Positions 36,662 to 49,207 of a stretch of DNA of 64,000 nt are shown here, one piece after another. The DNA is taken from assembly GCA_019914995.1 (NCBI GenBank), contig CM034138.1:3100001-3164000 (forward strand), given 5' to 3'. Position 1 is the stretch's first letter, and each line of letters begins with the position of its first letter. The notes below the pieces were generated by a model. It did no database searches. It worked only from the letters and a program-made list of their open reading frames with translations, and was not told the origin of the DNA. Source of the stretch: Acanthochlamys bracteata (lineage: Eukaryota; Streptophyta; Magnoliopsida; Pandanales; Velloziaceae). Both the position numbers and the translations under genes were made by a program.

Positions 36662-36934
36662 TTAAGGTATCCGTAGGATTCTTTTTGGTAGGAATCTTGA
36701 GCATATCAATGCTCCCATTGGAAACAACCTCCTATTCAAATCACCTGTATAATCTATATCAACAAATCCTTTAACAATAAATTCAGATTCTCTATAACAC
36801 AATGCAGCATTTAAGGTTCCTTTCACATACCGAAGGACCTTTTTCACCGCCTTCCAATGCTCAATGTCAGGACATGTCATGAATCTACTTGCCACTCCCA
36901 CTGCATGTGTAATGTCAGACCGAGTGCAAATCAT
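36662..36934 (-). pseudogene. Copia RNase H region remnant
   Basis: The frame begins MICTRSDITHAVGVASRFM and continues HWKAVKKVLRYVKGT, then GFVDIDYTGDLNRR. This is the copia segment between reverse transcriptase and RNase H, where DADYAGD is the usual form. Interrupted on both sides. Confidence 0.85.
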
Positions 36935-37386
36935 ACATACATTAGACTTTTCACTGCTGATGCATATGGTACCTGAGACATTTTTATCCTCTCTTATTCC
37001 TTGCTAAGGGATAATAAAGAGAATAATTTAAGACTAATATAGAATAGGGTAGATATCGGCTTACCACCACACATATTGAACCGTTCAAACACTTTCCTTA
37101 GATAACTAGTCTGAGATAGCCGAATCTCTCTATTGTCTCTATCTCACCACATCTGCATCCCTAGGATTCTATTTGTCGGTCTCAAGTTCTTGGTATCGAA
37201 TTCATTAGCCATTTGAGCCTTCAATTATTAAATGCGACTCACGCTTAGACCTGCCTCAAGCATATCATCCACATACAGCAGCAAGATGACAAACTCATCT
37301 CCCTCAAATCTCTTGATGTACAAACAAGAGTCTGAGACCAGTTTGTTGTATTAAAGACTTCTGATGCAAGAATCAAATCTCTTATA

Positions 37387-37650
37387 CTAACACCACAATG
37401 CTTGCTTAAGCCTATAAAGAAATTTGGCCAACCGACAAATCAGATCCTCCTTATCTTTCACGGCAAAACCTTCTAGCTGGACCATATATATCTCATCTTC
37501 AAGCTCCCCATGCAAAAACATCGTTTTGACATTGAACTGTTCAAAATGGAGAACCGATGATGCATACAACGCTAAGACCACACTAAAACGTACCACTAGA
37601 GAGAAGAATTTATCAAAGTCGATCACTTTCTTCTGGCTATAGCCATTCAC
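37387..37650 (-). pseudogene. Copia reverse transcriptase remnant
   Basis: The frame reads MNGYSQKKVIDFDKFFSLVV, then FNVKTMFLHGELEDEIYM and LYRLKQALWC, matching copia reverse transcriptase (DVKTAFLHGELEEEIYM). The catalytic YVDD stretch further on is in a broken frame. Confidence 0.88.
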
Positions 37651-37794
37651 CTCCAGCCGAGCACGATATCGTTCTACTTGATTATTGCTATCTCGCTTGA
37701 TCTTATAGATTCATTTGCTCCCAATAGGCTTACGGCTTTGGGACAGAGGGACCAACTTTTATGTCCTATTTTTATGAAGCGCCTCAAAGTTTTA

Positions 37795-38117
37795 CTATAT
37801 AGCTTTCATCCATAGAAACGCATCTGGATTCTCTAGCACTTTCTTTAGAGAAAACTCTCTTTCTTCTATGAATAAGCAATATGCAAATTGAAATAGCTCC
37901 ATAAAATAGTTCTCATATCTCTCAGGTTTTCTCTTGCGAGTTGAACGCCTAAGCAATATAGATCTAGAAACTCCATCCTCTTCCATGTGCTCATCAGCTG
38001 GTTCAGGTTCCAAATTAGATCGTCTTTCCCATCATTCTCCTCTAGTACCGATGTGGTCATCGCTATGAGTGATGCCTCTTTCTCCCTTACATCATCGCCT
38101 TTAGTCACTCTTTGCAA
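37795..38117 (-). pseudogene. Copia linker between integrase and reverse transcriptase
   Basis: Contains LRRSTRKRKPERYENY, the RRSTR-type basic linker that precedes copia reverse transcriptase, in overlapping broken frames. Confidence 0.6.
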
Positions 38118-38439
38118 TTAGTCCTCCGCAAAGATGATATCCTTTCTAAAGATAACCGTATGAGCAGTGGGATCCCATAGGTAATACCACAAACATCTTC
38201 AACATATCATAGGCATTACTGAACTTAATCCTGCTGCCGAATCGAATTCCGCCCGGGTTTTGAAGAATTTGAATACCTTAAAGACATCCGACTTCTTTCG
38301 GATTAGAAACATACAAATTTTTCAGTCCGAGTGAAACAAGTCGAGCTTATCTTTAAACTGAAAATGTTCTCCAAATCCTTCACAGTGCTGTTCATCGGTG
38401 ACACACTACTAGCAGAACGGCAACTTTACCTCGGACAGT

Positions 38440-38900
38440 CCCATCAGGAACTTCCGATCACTGAGGATCTTCAAATCACGTCATGAGATATGCCCAAATT
38501 TCAGGTGCCACACTCCCGTGATATTCCTAATATTGTTCGATGCAACACAAACATCTACTGCACCCTGTGTAACCCAACGCACCTTATACAGATTTGAGTC
38601 GATCATTTTAACATTCAGTTTTTCTAACCCGTCCTTGATGACCTCAATGATATCGCCTCTACCGCGAGTTTTGCAGTTCAGATCATCTAATTATTCTATA
38701 GACAACAAATTTTTCGTAAAACGAAAAACAGAACATACCTTATTGATGATGCATTCTCTTTCATCATTTGCCATAAGATTGATGGAACTGACTCCAGCAA
38801 CTTCCAGACTTGTCACAGACAGCAATCATTGCCTCTTCCACTAGAGCTTTATCATCATCAGTACGCCATACAAGTAAGAAACTTCGACGGATCCGTACCT
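38440..38900 (-). pseudogene. Copia pre-integrase remnant
   Basis: Read on the minus strand with stops ignored, this has NLLSIE, LYKVRWVTQGA and WHLKFGHIS, the features of the pre-integrase domain (LWHRRLGHMS). Several stop codons interrupt it. Confidence 0.6.
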
Positions 38901-38971
38901 CCAATCTTATTTGTTATGATATTGTATTTCTTCTCAATTTCGTACTTGTTTGTCATTGTAACAAACCAATG

Positions 38972-38983
38972 GCTCTGATACCA
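38972..38983 (-). other. Primer-binding site of the copia element
   Basis: TGGTATCAGAGC on the minus strand, an exact match to the usual plant initiator tRNA-Met primer site, two bases from the LTR edge. Confidence 0.9.
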
Positions 38984-38985
38984 CT

Positions 38986-39553
38986 TGTTGAAAATACCGA
39001 GTGTGTTCGGTTGTCGATAGACGCAACGAAAATATAAAACACACTCAAGGATCTTGCTTAAGCAATACAAGAATTGAGATAAAAGCAAAATAATCACAAA
39101 GATAAGAGATTTACGTTAAAAAAAATGAAAAAAACTCTACAAAAAGACAAACTAGTCTCGAAGGAAATTATTAAATCAAAATAATTACACGCTTATGTTA
39201 CACTTTAAGTAAGAACTCTCAGTAGAATATTTTATTTTTATCTCTCACATTTGATGTGAGAATGATTCTTTATTTTCTATCTCCCAAGCAAATATCTCTC
39301 ATTCATATATATAATGCCTCAAAGAGAATTTTTAACTTTCAAACGGTTGTCCTTTCATCTTTCTATTAATTGTTCAAATTTTTTAGCCTTTCATCTTTCA
39401 TGAGATAATTCAAAATTCTTAACCATTGATTTTCCAACTTTTTGGATGATGGTTCATTTTTCTTAATTTTTAGTATTTTAATATAAATATATATTTAACT
39501 TGTTGTATTCTAATAAAATACTAATTTATATAGTGACTTTATAATTTCTAACA
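38986..39553 (-). repeat. 5' LTR of the copia element
   Basis: Upstream LTR in element orientation. It should contain the element promoter. It has the same termini as 35792-36363 but many substitutions. Confidence 0.92.
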
Positions 39554-40042
39554 AAATGTACATTAGAATGAAATTTTTTTGTCATGAATTTCACTTGGGG
39601 AGGTAACCAGGGTTACCGCTTAGGAATATCAAAAGCTAGTGAACACCCGTTGCATGAGTTAAAAAAAAAATTATTTTAAGTACCGTTTTAACTAAGCTTT
39701 TCAACTTTATTTATTATAATTTTTTATTTTATATTTTTAAATAAATTTTTTAATATTTTTTTAATATTTTAAAAATAATTAAAATGTAAAACATTTTAGA
39801 TAAAATTTTTTATACTTATTTATATTTATTAATTTTTGAAATAATTTCTTTAAAAAAATTTTAAAATATTTTTTGTTTACAATTTTTTTTTCAAAAAATT
39901 AATCCTCATTCCTATTATCAATAACAGATATCACCTTTTTACTCTCCTATAGAAGTCCTATCAATCTGTTCGTTTAAAACCCCTTGACATTGTAATAATA
40001 GCCTCTGAAAAACCTTGCAGAGTTATACGCGTTCGAAGAAAC
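39554..40042. other. AT-rich spacer before the NFD6-like gene
   Basis: 39655-39900 is an AT-rich MITE-like block with palindromic A/T runs. 39940-40042 should be the promoter and leader of the next gene. No coding content. Confidence 0.45.
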
Positions 40043-41716
40043 ATGGCGGCAGTTCTCCGATCTAGGGTTCCGACGATGGTTCTATCTACATCACCCCGTC
40101 GCTTAATGAATTCTGAGACATCCCAGTTGTTGCTGAACTCGCTTTCCCAGATCGCTTCGTCAAAGAAGAATTGTATTTCACGATTCTCCAGGTCTTCAAC
40201 AACTTTCCCAGTTTGATTTGATTGATTTTTTTTTGTTATTTGTCTTTTACTTTTGTTTGATTGATTGTTTTTGTGATTATTAGGTTATTAGCTGCTGGAA
40301 CTGACTGGTGTGGAGCATCGATGCAGCCGCTGCACAGCGCCACTGCTTCGGCTCGTTTGAACTCGGAGCTCGCTGCAGAGCCTCGATGCTGGAGTTTGGT
40401 CCCACAAGGTCAGCTGTTTGCTTTCACACTTCTTGTTATTGCTGTTGATGTTGCTGTTTTTGTTGTTGTTGGTTTGTTTCGATTTAGTGGTTATTCTGTT
40501 GTTATTGCTTCAGTGAGTCTATGCACAGTAGTATAGGTTGATACATGAGCTCTGAAAATAGTTGGAACAGTTTGAACAGTTTTTGAACGGACTGGTTTGG
40601 AACAATTTTTGAATTTGGTTATTGTGTTGTTATGTTCAATGATCCAAGAAATCTTTCCAATATGGAGCTTTTAAAAATACCATCGGAGCATTCTGAGAGT
40701 GCAAGCTGGTGCTTTTGTTCGCGACATTGCTGTTTCTTCTCTCTCTTTCTCTCTCTTCAGGAGGTTTTTTCTGAGAAACTGAAGGCTTTTAAGTAACTGG
40801 GTTTAAGTGGGTAATAAGTGAGTTTACTGTAGGGACAAATGTAGAGCTGTAGAAAGTAGGAGGGGTTTTAACTCATTGATGTTCAGAATTTGGAATTTCA
40901 ACTACAGTTTTGTAATTTAATCAAAGGTAGCTACAGATTATTGTTAAATAATTTCAAACGCAGGGTGATTTTCAGAAGTGTTCTGTTTAGTGCTTTTATT
41001 GAGTTGCACACTCTTATTGTGGAAGCTATATTGATATTTCATTTTCTGTGTGGATTATTAACAATTTTAAAATCAAAATTATACAATGACTTGATGCATT
41101 CATCCTTATGCATTCAAAAAACAATTGGTTATGCATAAAAATTTTACAATTTCAAAATCAAAATTACAAGATATATCATAATCCTTAAATCAATACTAGC
41201 ATTTACAAGATAATCAAAATTTACAATTGCGTATGTAAACATTTGTTTTCATATCTATTTAGCCAGAAATTGATATCCTTCCATTCGTCTTCTACGATCT
41301 TTCGGGCTTTCTCATCCAGAACTTTTGGTAAAATCGTTGACTTACTTGATAATGTTTAGCATTTATGATGAAATGACATACAAAATTTGATTGTAGATGC
41401 TTAAAACCAAAAAGGGCACTAATTGCTTTAGCAATTTATATTAGTCCATTTCTCTCAGATAGATGTTCTTCCACACCAGAGCTTCCTCGTCTCATTGAGC
41501 ACCTTCTAGGTCAATTTTGAAGTGCATCAAGCGTTTATGTAAAACAATTTAGGTTTTCTAGTTTTCATTGTTTAAGCTAATATTTTTGAATAATTTTGAA
41601 ATATTGTCCTAAATACGTTTGCCATGTTTTATGCCACTCCCTTTCTGGTTACTGTTTTATGATATTTTCTGCCCTTACAAGTTATTGCTTGTGCAGGTCT
41701 TTCTATGCCTTTATGA
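40043..41716 (+). CDS. NFD6-like small mitochondrial/plastid protein
   Basis: NUCLEAR FUSION DEFECTIVE 6-like proteins are about 100-residue plant proteins with an organelle-targeting N-terminus; NFD6 is needed for polar nuclear fusion, biochemical role unknown. Exon 1 (40043-40191) starts MAAVLRSRVPTMVLSTSPRR, a Ser/Arg-rich presequence-like start. Exon 2 (40284-40408) holds the family signature MQPLHSATASARLNSELA. The third exon proposed here, 41697-41716 after a TTGTGCAG acceptor, adds only GLSMPL and a stop, giving 97 residues in frame. If intron 2 is retained, the frame runs to 40536 with a hydrophobic tail. Exons 1 and 2 are well supported; the 20-base terminal exon is a guess from phase and length. 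Confidence 0.65.
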
Positions 41717-42663
41717 CAGCACATTATGGCTGTTCAATAACCTTATGTTTGGTAGAAGGCACATTATGCATATCAGTTGTTTTAAGTTTCTCGCATTGAT
41801 GAAAACATACCTGGAGCTATCTTGACTGATGATCCAGAAAGCTTTTGTAAAATGTATGAAGTTAAATGCACTTCTTGGATTTTTGTTGGCACGGTACCGA
41901 CCTATTGGTGTAGACGGATAATCTTCTTCGAATAAGGTACATTTTTTTCTTTTTTCTTCACCTGCAATCAATGAAATGTGATGACTTTTTGGATTTCTGA
42001 TCATTCTTAGTGATCATAGTGTCCAGAAATGCATTTAATTTGTTAATGTACAAACTTTTGAAAGTTCAGGAATCAGGTATTTGCCTTAGCTATTTTAAGA
42101 TGATTACAGAAGATTCTTTTTCCTCTTGTCAGTTTTCCTTTGTATTTTGTAAAGCTTGACTGGTATACATTGTCACCATTTAACCTTTTGTTTTGGTTTA
42201 CCTTTGCATATATAAGAATCAAATACCATCCCCAATGTTGAAAAGATAGCCCAGAGAAAATCAAGAAAGACTCTTTTGCCAAGAAAGCTTAATGGGTTAC
42301 TAGGCCTGTGAATTGATGGAGTAGCGTTATAAAAAAAAAAGTTATTTTGAAAATTTTGAAATTAAACTTGATTTCTTTTACCTTAAAAAAATTATACATA
42401 TAAAATATACAATGTAATTTATCTTGTATTTTTAAATATTATTTAAAAAATGTTTTAAATATTATAAAAAGTTTATTTAAAAAAATATTTTAAAAAATTT
42501 TGGAAGAAAAAGTAGTACTATAAGCACCCTAAAGCTTTATCCACGAAGGGTGATGTTTTCTTGTCATTATATTCATATATAGCTCATGGCAACATATATC
42601 AGAAAGCAACTAGCATCCATAAGATCCTAAGGACAAGAGCTCACAGTTTGTAGCAACAATGCA
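41717..42663. other. NFD6-like 3' region and AT-rich repeat
   Basis: No other gene recognised. 42320-42535 is an AT-rich MITE-like block between GGAGTAGCGTTAT and AGTAGTACTATAAGCACCC. Any remaining UTR exons of the NFD6-like gene would lie here. Confidence 0.45.
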
Positions 42664-42852
42664 TTACTCACTTGTCTCTGGTTTAAATAGAAGGTGCCCG
42701 GTAGACAAACCACTGCAGAAAAAAAATAGAGTTAGGTGCAATCTTTTGATATATAACTTTCCTAAAGTTTGAGTCAAATGTGAAGTCACCGAAGAAAACG
42801 AGATTCCCACAAATTGCAGGAAACCAGGGATCACAGGAAGTCTATCGATGGC
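42664..42852 (-). pseudogene. CAAD-domain (CURT1/TROL-like) gene fragment
   Basis: Two exon-like pieces with correct splice borders remain. 42852-42790 encodes AIDRLPVIPGFLQFVGISFS. 42712-42664 begins WFVYR and, after a one-base frame change, ends HLLFKPETSE. Together they match the thylakoid CAAD domain (ID.LP..P...ELVG....WFVYRYLLFKP) of CURT1- and TROL-type proteins. The rest of such a gene is not found upstream, where the next 580 bases are non-coding. It is therefore a truncated pseudogene or transposed fragment. Parent gene uncertain. Confidence 0.5.
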
Positions 42853-43452
42853 CTGAAATGCAGAAAAGTTAGTTACTCGCCTAACAACCACAGTACAGGT
42901 TTGGAGTTGCTTATCAAAGTGTTTCTTTTTTATTTGTTTATGTTGTATGATGACACTATCCTTTGGGTGGTGCCAATCCAATAATCGAATCTTCTGAAAG
43001 GACGAATTTACCTGTTCAAATTTGGGTCCTTTTCTTCCAAGTTGCAACTTCTTAACAACTAACTACTGATAGATAGAGAACATGTATCACCTCAGCAGAT
43101 CTACAGCTCCGAGGTAAATAAAAAAGGAAACAAAAAAGGAAAAAGAATACTTGCTTGGCTAAACAGGTCTATAAAAAATAGATCACGCGACGAGAACAAT
43201 CAACCAAGATGCATCACCACTAGAAATTCCTCAATGATCTCAAAGTTAATAGTGCTACAAGTGAATGTTTTTTCCTCTCATCCCTTATAGTCGATCACAT
43301 GCTTTTCCTTTTATTCTATCAAATGTATATAAATAGAAAAATGGCTCGATGTACAAAAACACATCTAGCGAAAGAATATGACATCTGAAAAACGAAAGAA
43401 TTTCTAAAATCCATAACTTTTACAAAAGAAGGAAGAGAGTTGAAAGTGCCAT

Positions 43453-46400
43453 TTATGAGCATCTGGCTTCTCGAGTAGTAGGCTCATTTTGTTTTTGACC
43501 TGGCAAGACAAGGTCATCAAAGAGATTATCTTCTTGTTTCAACGGTTTTCCAGATGGATATGAATAAGGTGAAGAAGTAATCATTTGGTTTGATTTATAT
43601 GTCTTCCTGTATGGTTCACCATTTTGCATGGAAAATCCATAGATTCTTTGTGAAATATTATTTTGACTTGCATAAAAATTTGCAGGATTCTGGTCATAGA
43701 ATTGCATTCGTTGGTGCTGGCCGTATGCATGAACCAACATTTGACATTCTTGATCCATGTTAGGGGCACCAGGAAGGAGCACTGCATAACAGCCTGGCAT
43801 TGGCTGCCGAGGGATATTTGCCAAAGGTGAGACATGCATTTGTTGGTACTCCATGCCTGTTAGTTGGCTGCTATGCAACATTTAGGGTAACTACTGATCT
43901 GGTTGCTTGGAGGAATTTGCTGGTTTTCCATCCCATCAAGATGCCCATTCTGATGGTGTATGCTGTGAGCCTGCCTGCTTGTTACTTTCCAGTGGTTGAG
44001 CTTCCCGGGGTGGCATGGGAAGAGATCCATTGTCTTCAGTTGCGCCTGAAGGAAAGACATTGAGAATCTAAGGGGTTGACCTCCATGGCCTTCATTTGAT
44101 AAACATGCTATAAGAAATATATGGGATTCTCAAAGCACAACTGCATAGAACACAGCCATATTCTGATTTACCATTAAGACTGTTGTGGAGGTGAGAGAGT
44201 AGAATGGATGTCTTCCAAAGCTTAACAAAGATGTGACTGACTGAAAGTAATTTTTTTAGTGATGGACATTGTGTTAGTACTGGCTCTATGGATAAAGATG
44301 TCGCCAATGGTGCAAGGACAGACTAAACAGGGGAGTTAACGCATTTACTGATTTCACTTTAGAAGTTTGTTACCGGAGATATTTTACATAATAATCCATG
44401 TCCATGTCACTGTTTAAAGATGGTTTCAATTTAGCTAAAGTAAGGAGATAAATTCAGAAGATATAACAAGCGGCAAATGTTTATATAATAAAGCTGATCA
44501 AATTGAAAAGTAAAGTCAAGAGTGTAAGGCCAAGTGACCTACCATAAATATTGACATCCTGCTGTTTGTCCAGCACTAGAGCTGCCTGGCTGCCCCATTG
44601 ACGGCCTGCCTGATTCAAATGTGTTTCTTCACTGTACACCTGCCCATTTCCAGGTGCCTCATAATGTAGAAGGTTTTCATTAGAGTAAATGGCAGACTGA
44701 TTAGACAGCTGAAGCTGCAAATGAAGCTCACTTGATGGAGAAGTTTGTGGGGCTGGATATACAGAATTAGGTCCCAAAGAACTTGCTGGATCACTGCTAC
44801 TACTTGTTTGTGAATAAAGATCTGAGACAACAATTGCATTCTGTTCAGGTTTGGAACTGGCAAGTGGCTGATCGACAGGAACAATGGCAAGAGAACTCTG
44901 GTTTTCTGATGTGCCAAATCCCTCATCACTGAGAAGATCCATATTACGATCAATTACAGCTGATGAGGTTGCATGAGATGCTGGTGGCGCTGGCAGAAGT
45001 AACTGATCAAAAGGAGACTGGTTGCTTGCGCTTGCATCCTGGAGGGACCTGTGTACCGAATTGCTCACAGTAAGTAATATAAGTCAATAAAAACTTAATT
45101 CGTTGGATGTTGATAATATTCCTATAGTACCAGTTTATGGTGCAGAACGGTAAAATAAAATAGATCTCTAATCCAGATATATATGAATCCTGATGTTTAA
45201 AGCCAAAAACTCTCCTTAACAATATATGCTGTTGTCAATGCAAGCAAATGCGCTCCTAGTATGTTTACAAGTGCGTACGAACGTATGTATCTGAATCTAT
45301 ACATGATCAGTGCACATATATAATGAGTTTAGCCTTTTTGTTCAAAAAACTGGACTTCAAAGTAGCTACCATGTTAAGAGTTCCGAATCTTGGGAAGTTT
45401 TGTCACCGAAACAATTTTTAAAGCCTATGCAGTTTTGAAAGCTCAAGATAAGTAAACCAAGTGATTACCTTCCATGTTGTGTGTTGTTACCATGATCCGC
45501 TGTAGTAGAATCATCAATATCCACAAGTGCTTGTAGGGATTTTGGTTTTTCCGTAGAACCTGAAGCAATTGAATCATGCTTGGCTAATACACGTTCCAAG
45601 TCATAATTCAGAGCAAGTCCTGGATAGCAATTCCTCATACCTTCAAGAAAGAATATTTGCAAGTTATGGATAATATACAAAGGGTGGGTCAAACCCAAAA
45701 TATGAAAGGAAAATTCATGAGGAGAAAATGTTTCAAAAAAGAAAATTGTCTTCTGACGATTTGAAGATTTCAAAGATTTCTTCTGACGAATTTGGAAAGA
45801 ATATAAAACAATGCTTCAAGCTTGTCAAGGTAAAGAGGTCTTACATAAAGGTGTTGTTCACAAGATCTAGAACCCTCTTCTTGTCTGAACAACGCTGCTT
45901 GGCTAGATCAATAATTACCTCTTGTTTCATTCCCTGGGAAAATTACAAGGATATCAAGAAAACCAACACGAAGGATATTTTAAGCTGATAAATAAAAACT
46001 TGTCAATTCTAATTCAGTAATTACTAAGCTTCAGGTTTGAGAAATACAATTAGCAAACAATAACCAACATTATCTTTTCCCTTAAAAACACCTGCAACAT
46101 TAATTTTCTAAGAGAAAGTTAACACTCACTTAACCGATAGAGACCAAAAGAATTTCAAGCTGTAGTAAAAGGAACTTATCATCACAATTGTCATATAGCG
46201 ACCAAAGTGCCTTTTTCTTTTTATCTAAAGGGTGTTGCCCCTAACAAACTTGGTCAGCAACAGGTTGAAGTTAGATCCTGAGAACTACTTGAATCTTGCT
46301 CCTCATTACACTAAGCATTTAAGTTACCTCTTTGTTTGAAGGGTCTAATGCATTTAGCATTTCTGAAAGAATTTCCACAATACCATGAGCACTCTGGATG

Positions 46401-49207
46401 TCAGCAAGACTGTAAAGTAAAAACACTTTCAGAATCCCGTAGAAGACTCAAGCTACATTGTGCAGATATAGGTTTAGATTAGGAGGAAAGGGACTTTCAC
46501 AGAAAGTAGACAGAAGCACTTTTACTCAATGACCTCAAGGAGGAAGTCCAGGACCATCCGATGATTCAGCTGCTTGCACCTGATGTTCAGTGTCCTGAAG
46601 GTCTGAGGGATAAGATGATGGACCAATTGGTGGAGGGGTAAATAATGGTGCAGAATTTGCAGGTCCCTTGGGAAATACAGCTCCAGCTAACTGTTGGATG
46701 GAAGCCAACATTAAATCATGCTCCATATGAATTTATTTATCTATACAACAAATTTTCTCCTAAGGATAAGGCTACTATGAAAAAGAGTACAGTCCTTCAC
46801 AAAAAACATCAAAATGATAGAAAGTTCCACAACTACCCAGCTCCTATCTTACAAATTAGTAGGGTACTTCTGGAGAAGACTGCCCCTTCACCTACTTACT
46901 TTTGTATGTCCATCTCAACTTAAAGCAAACAATCAAGTAGGAATGTATATGTACTGGTGAATGAGACAATACCAACAGCTCCTGGTATGCTGCGAATACT
47001 GAGGGTCTCTTGCTTGTGGGCCGCCAAATGCTTCCTGCCATGTATTTAGTAATACCAGTATTTTCTCCTTCACACGAACATCAGGCTGCCACATAGATAA
47101 GAGCAAACTTTAGGTGGGATGAGGAATATGTAAACACTTGTCATAAATTAACACAACAAAGATGACTATACCTTCTTTTTTGCGACTTCAACATTTTCTG
47201 TGGGATGCCCTTCTCTGCTATGTGCACATGAACAATATCTGAACAGTTTTTAACTACCATCTCTGACAACTGAGATATGTAATCAAACTTGAGGTTGTCC
47301 AAAATATACACTAAAAATGCATAGAACGAAGAATTCATAGAGCTGTAACATGAATCAGCAAACAACAAAAATATGAAGTTTCAGAACCAACTGCAGGGGC
47401 TTACTGTTAGTGCAAGAAGCTGGACTTTTGGATTTCTACTTCCAAGACGCTTCCTAAGGCTTCTCGTTGCATACCTTCCTTTTTGCCTAATTGGCAGCAG
47501 TCATTGACAACGTCGGAAAAAAGACAAAAATAAAAATAAAAATAATTTTTTTAAGCTTCATACTAACACACAGATGAGCACAGGAAGAAATGCCTTTCAA
47601 ATTGTCAGTATACAACATGTTTAACTAATCCCCTAAGTGGAGAAGGCATAGGTAAAGTGGATTCTCAAGCAACCAATTATCTGTAGTTAAGCGGCCATTT
47701 TCAAATTTAAGCGTTCTAAAGAAAATTCACTGGATTAGTTGTACAAAATTCTGGTACACAAAAGTAGCAGCAGCCATTAAAGGAAATATACTCTGCAGCA
47801 AACTAGTTATTCAAACCTCTAATGGCATTGTAACTATCATATAACCAGTCTCTGCTAGAATTCTTCAAAGCCTTTTGTGAGTCCAAAACAATGTGACTAG
47901 GCCAAAGGTATAATATGTCTTGGTTCTACATCATCGTTACACCTTTACATTCCAGTCCAATCCCCCACCTTTTTTACTTGCCTTCTGTTGAAAGGTTTCT
48001 GAGGAAAGATTGCTTTAATAGCAAGATCATGTTGCCAGCCATATCCTTGGAAAAAAGGTACCAAGTAGTCACTTGCTCTAATAGCGAGCAAATCAGGGTC
48101 TTCTATTCTTCTAAGTAAAGGCCATATGACTCCCTGCATTGCATCATATTCATCTGCTGAAAGCTACAGTCTGATTTCTTTATTTAGCTGCATGCTGAAA
48201 ATTCTCAAATTCAGACCCTTCATTTCCCTATGACAAATCACACTTGTTGACTTACCCGTCATTCCTGGATCAAAAAATCAAATTTATATGTATTTACCTA
48301 ATTAGGAAAAGTTTCAATCTACTGACCAAACAGCAACCCAGAATTCTGATAGAAGTTTTGCTTAATAGAGGCGTACATTTTTGACTTGTAATCAGCTCAA
48401 AGAAAACTTTTGTGGTAGACTTCACCTAACCAAAATCTATATACACATCACCTTTCACATATAATTATTGCACCAAGTTCTGCATTTCCATAAGTTTAAA
48501 AAAAGCTCGGCATTAGCCACTTCTTAGCTTCTAGAATGATTTGAAGCATTTTCCTGAACATTGCCTCTTAACTTCACCTGCTAATAAATAGCTTCCAACA
48601 GAAGCGTCTACTCAAACCTCTTTCACAGTAGGAGCATCACATCAACACTATCATTTACCAAAATCCCAGTTTTTATTATCCATGCTGCTTCAACTCCACA
48701 TGCAAAATACTTAAATTAGTCTACTAACAACCAAACTTTAACTCATCCATGAATCCAACATAATCTCAAAACTGGTTCAAAACCTGATCTGGGTACCTAT
48801 ATGGCATTATTAGAAAACTTACACCAAAATGCAAAATTCTGTTATAAGTATAACAACACAAGCTGTAAAAGTTTGTAGAAAATAATTCAAACAATTCAAA
48901 TCATCAAAACAAAAAATGAAGAGTAAAAAAATACAAAAAGCCCTCAGGATTGCAGCAAATGTGTCTAACCCATCAACATATAGATATAATCAAAATTATA
49001 CAAAATTCAAATATCAATCAATCAGATCTAAAATTGGGGCGGGCGAATGCGAATTGATTACCCAGGTTCGCGATTGAGAATGTCGCAGATCTCGTGGTTC
49101 ATTGCCCAATCCGGTCCGATCAACAGATCACTTGTCGGCCGATTCACCAGCGCTCCGGCAGACGGACCTCCTCCGTCTGCCATTGGCCCAAAAACTAGCG
49201 ACCCCAT
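43453..49207 (-). pseudogene. TOM1-like (TOL6/TOL9-type) VHS-GAT gene, frameshifted
   Basis: TOL proteins are VHS-GAT ubiquitin-binding adaptors that sort membrane cargo to the vacuole. Exon 1 (49207-49062) has LLIGPDWAMNHEICDILN. Exon 2 (47486-47405) has LRKRLGSRNPKVQLLALT. Exon 3 (47269-47172) has VVKNCSDIVHVHIAEKGI. Exon 4 near 47090-46985 has VRVKEKILVLLNTWQEAFGG. The GAT part (SAHGIVEILSEMLNALDP, then LALNYDLERVLAKHDSIASG) and the Ser/Pro-rich tail ending PLKQEDNLFDDLV follow. Frame breaks occur in exon 3 (AAGTCGC, one base short), in exon 4 before FAAYQELL, at the end of exon 5 (SSDGPGLPP then stop), and at least twice in the last exon after SEWAS. Several exons are clean. I call it a pseudogene, though a draft-assembly fault is not excluded. 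Confidence 0.75.

Larger units (their letters stand above)
35792..39553 (-). mobile_element. Ty1/copia LTR retrotransposon, internally deleted
   Basis: LTRs of 572 and 568 bp (35792-36363 and 38986-39553) both start TGTTGAAAAT and end TTTCTAACA. A perfect 5-bp target duplication AAATG flanks them (35787-35791 and 39554-39558). The element reads on the minus strand: the primer site TGGTATCAGAGC is at 38983-38972, two bases inside the upstream LTR, and a purine tract AAGTGAAAGA lies at the other LTR. The internal part is only about 2.6 kb. It has remnants of the pre-integrase, linker, reverse transcriptase and RNase H regions with many stops, while most of gag and the integrase core are missing. 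It is non-autonomous and old. Confidence 0.92.

Noticed and set aside
47945..48139. Minus-strand frame of 64 codons within intron 1 of the TOL gene
   Set aside because: It has no match to the expected VHS sequence, and exons 1 and 2 join in phase without it.
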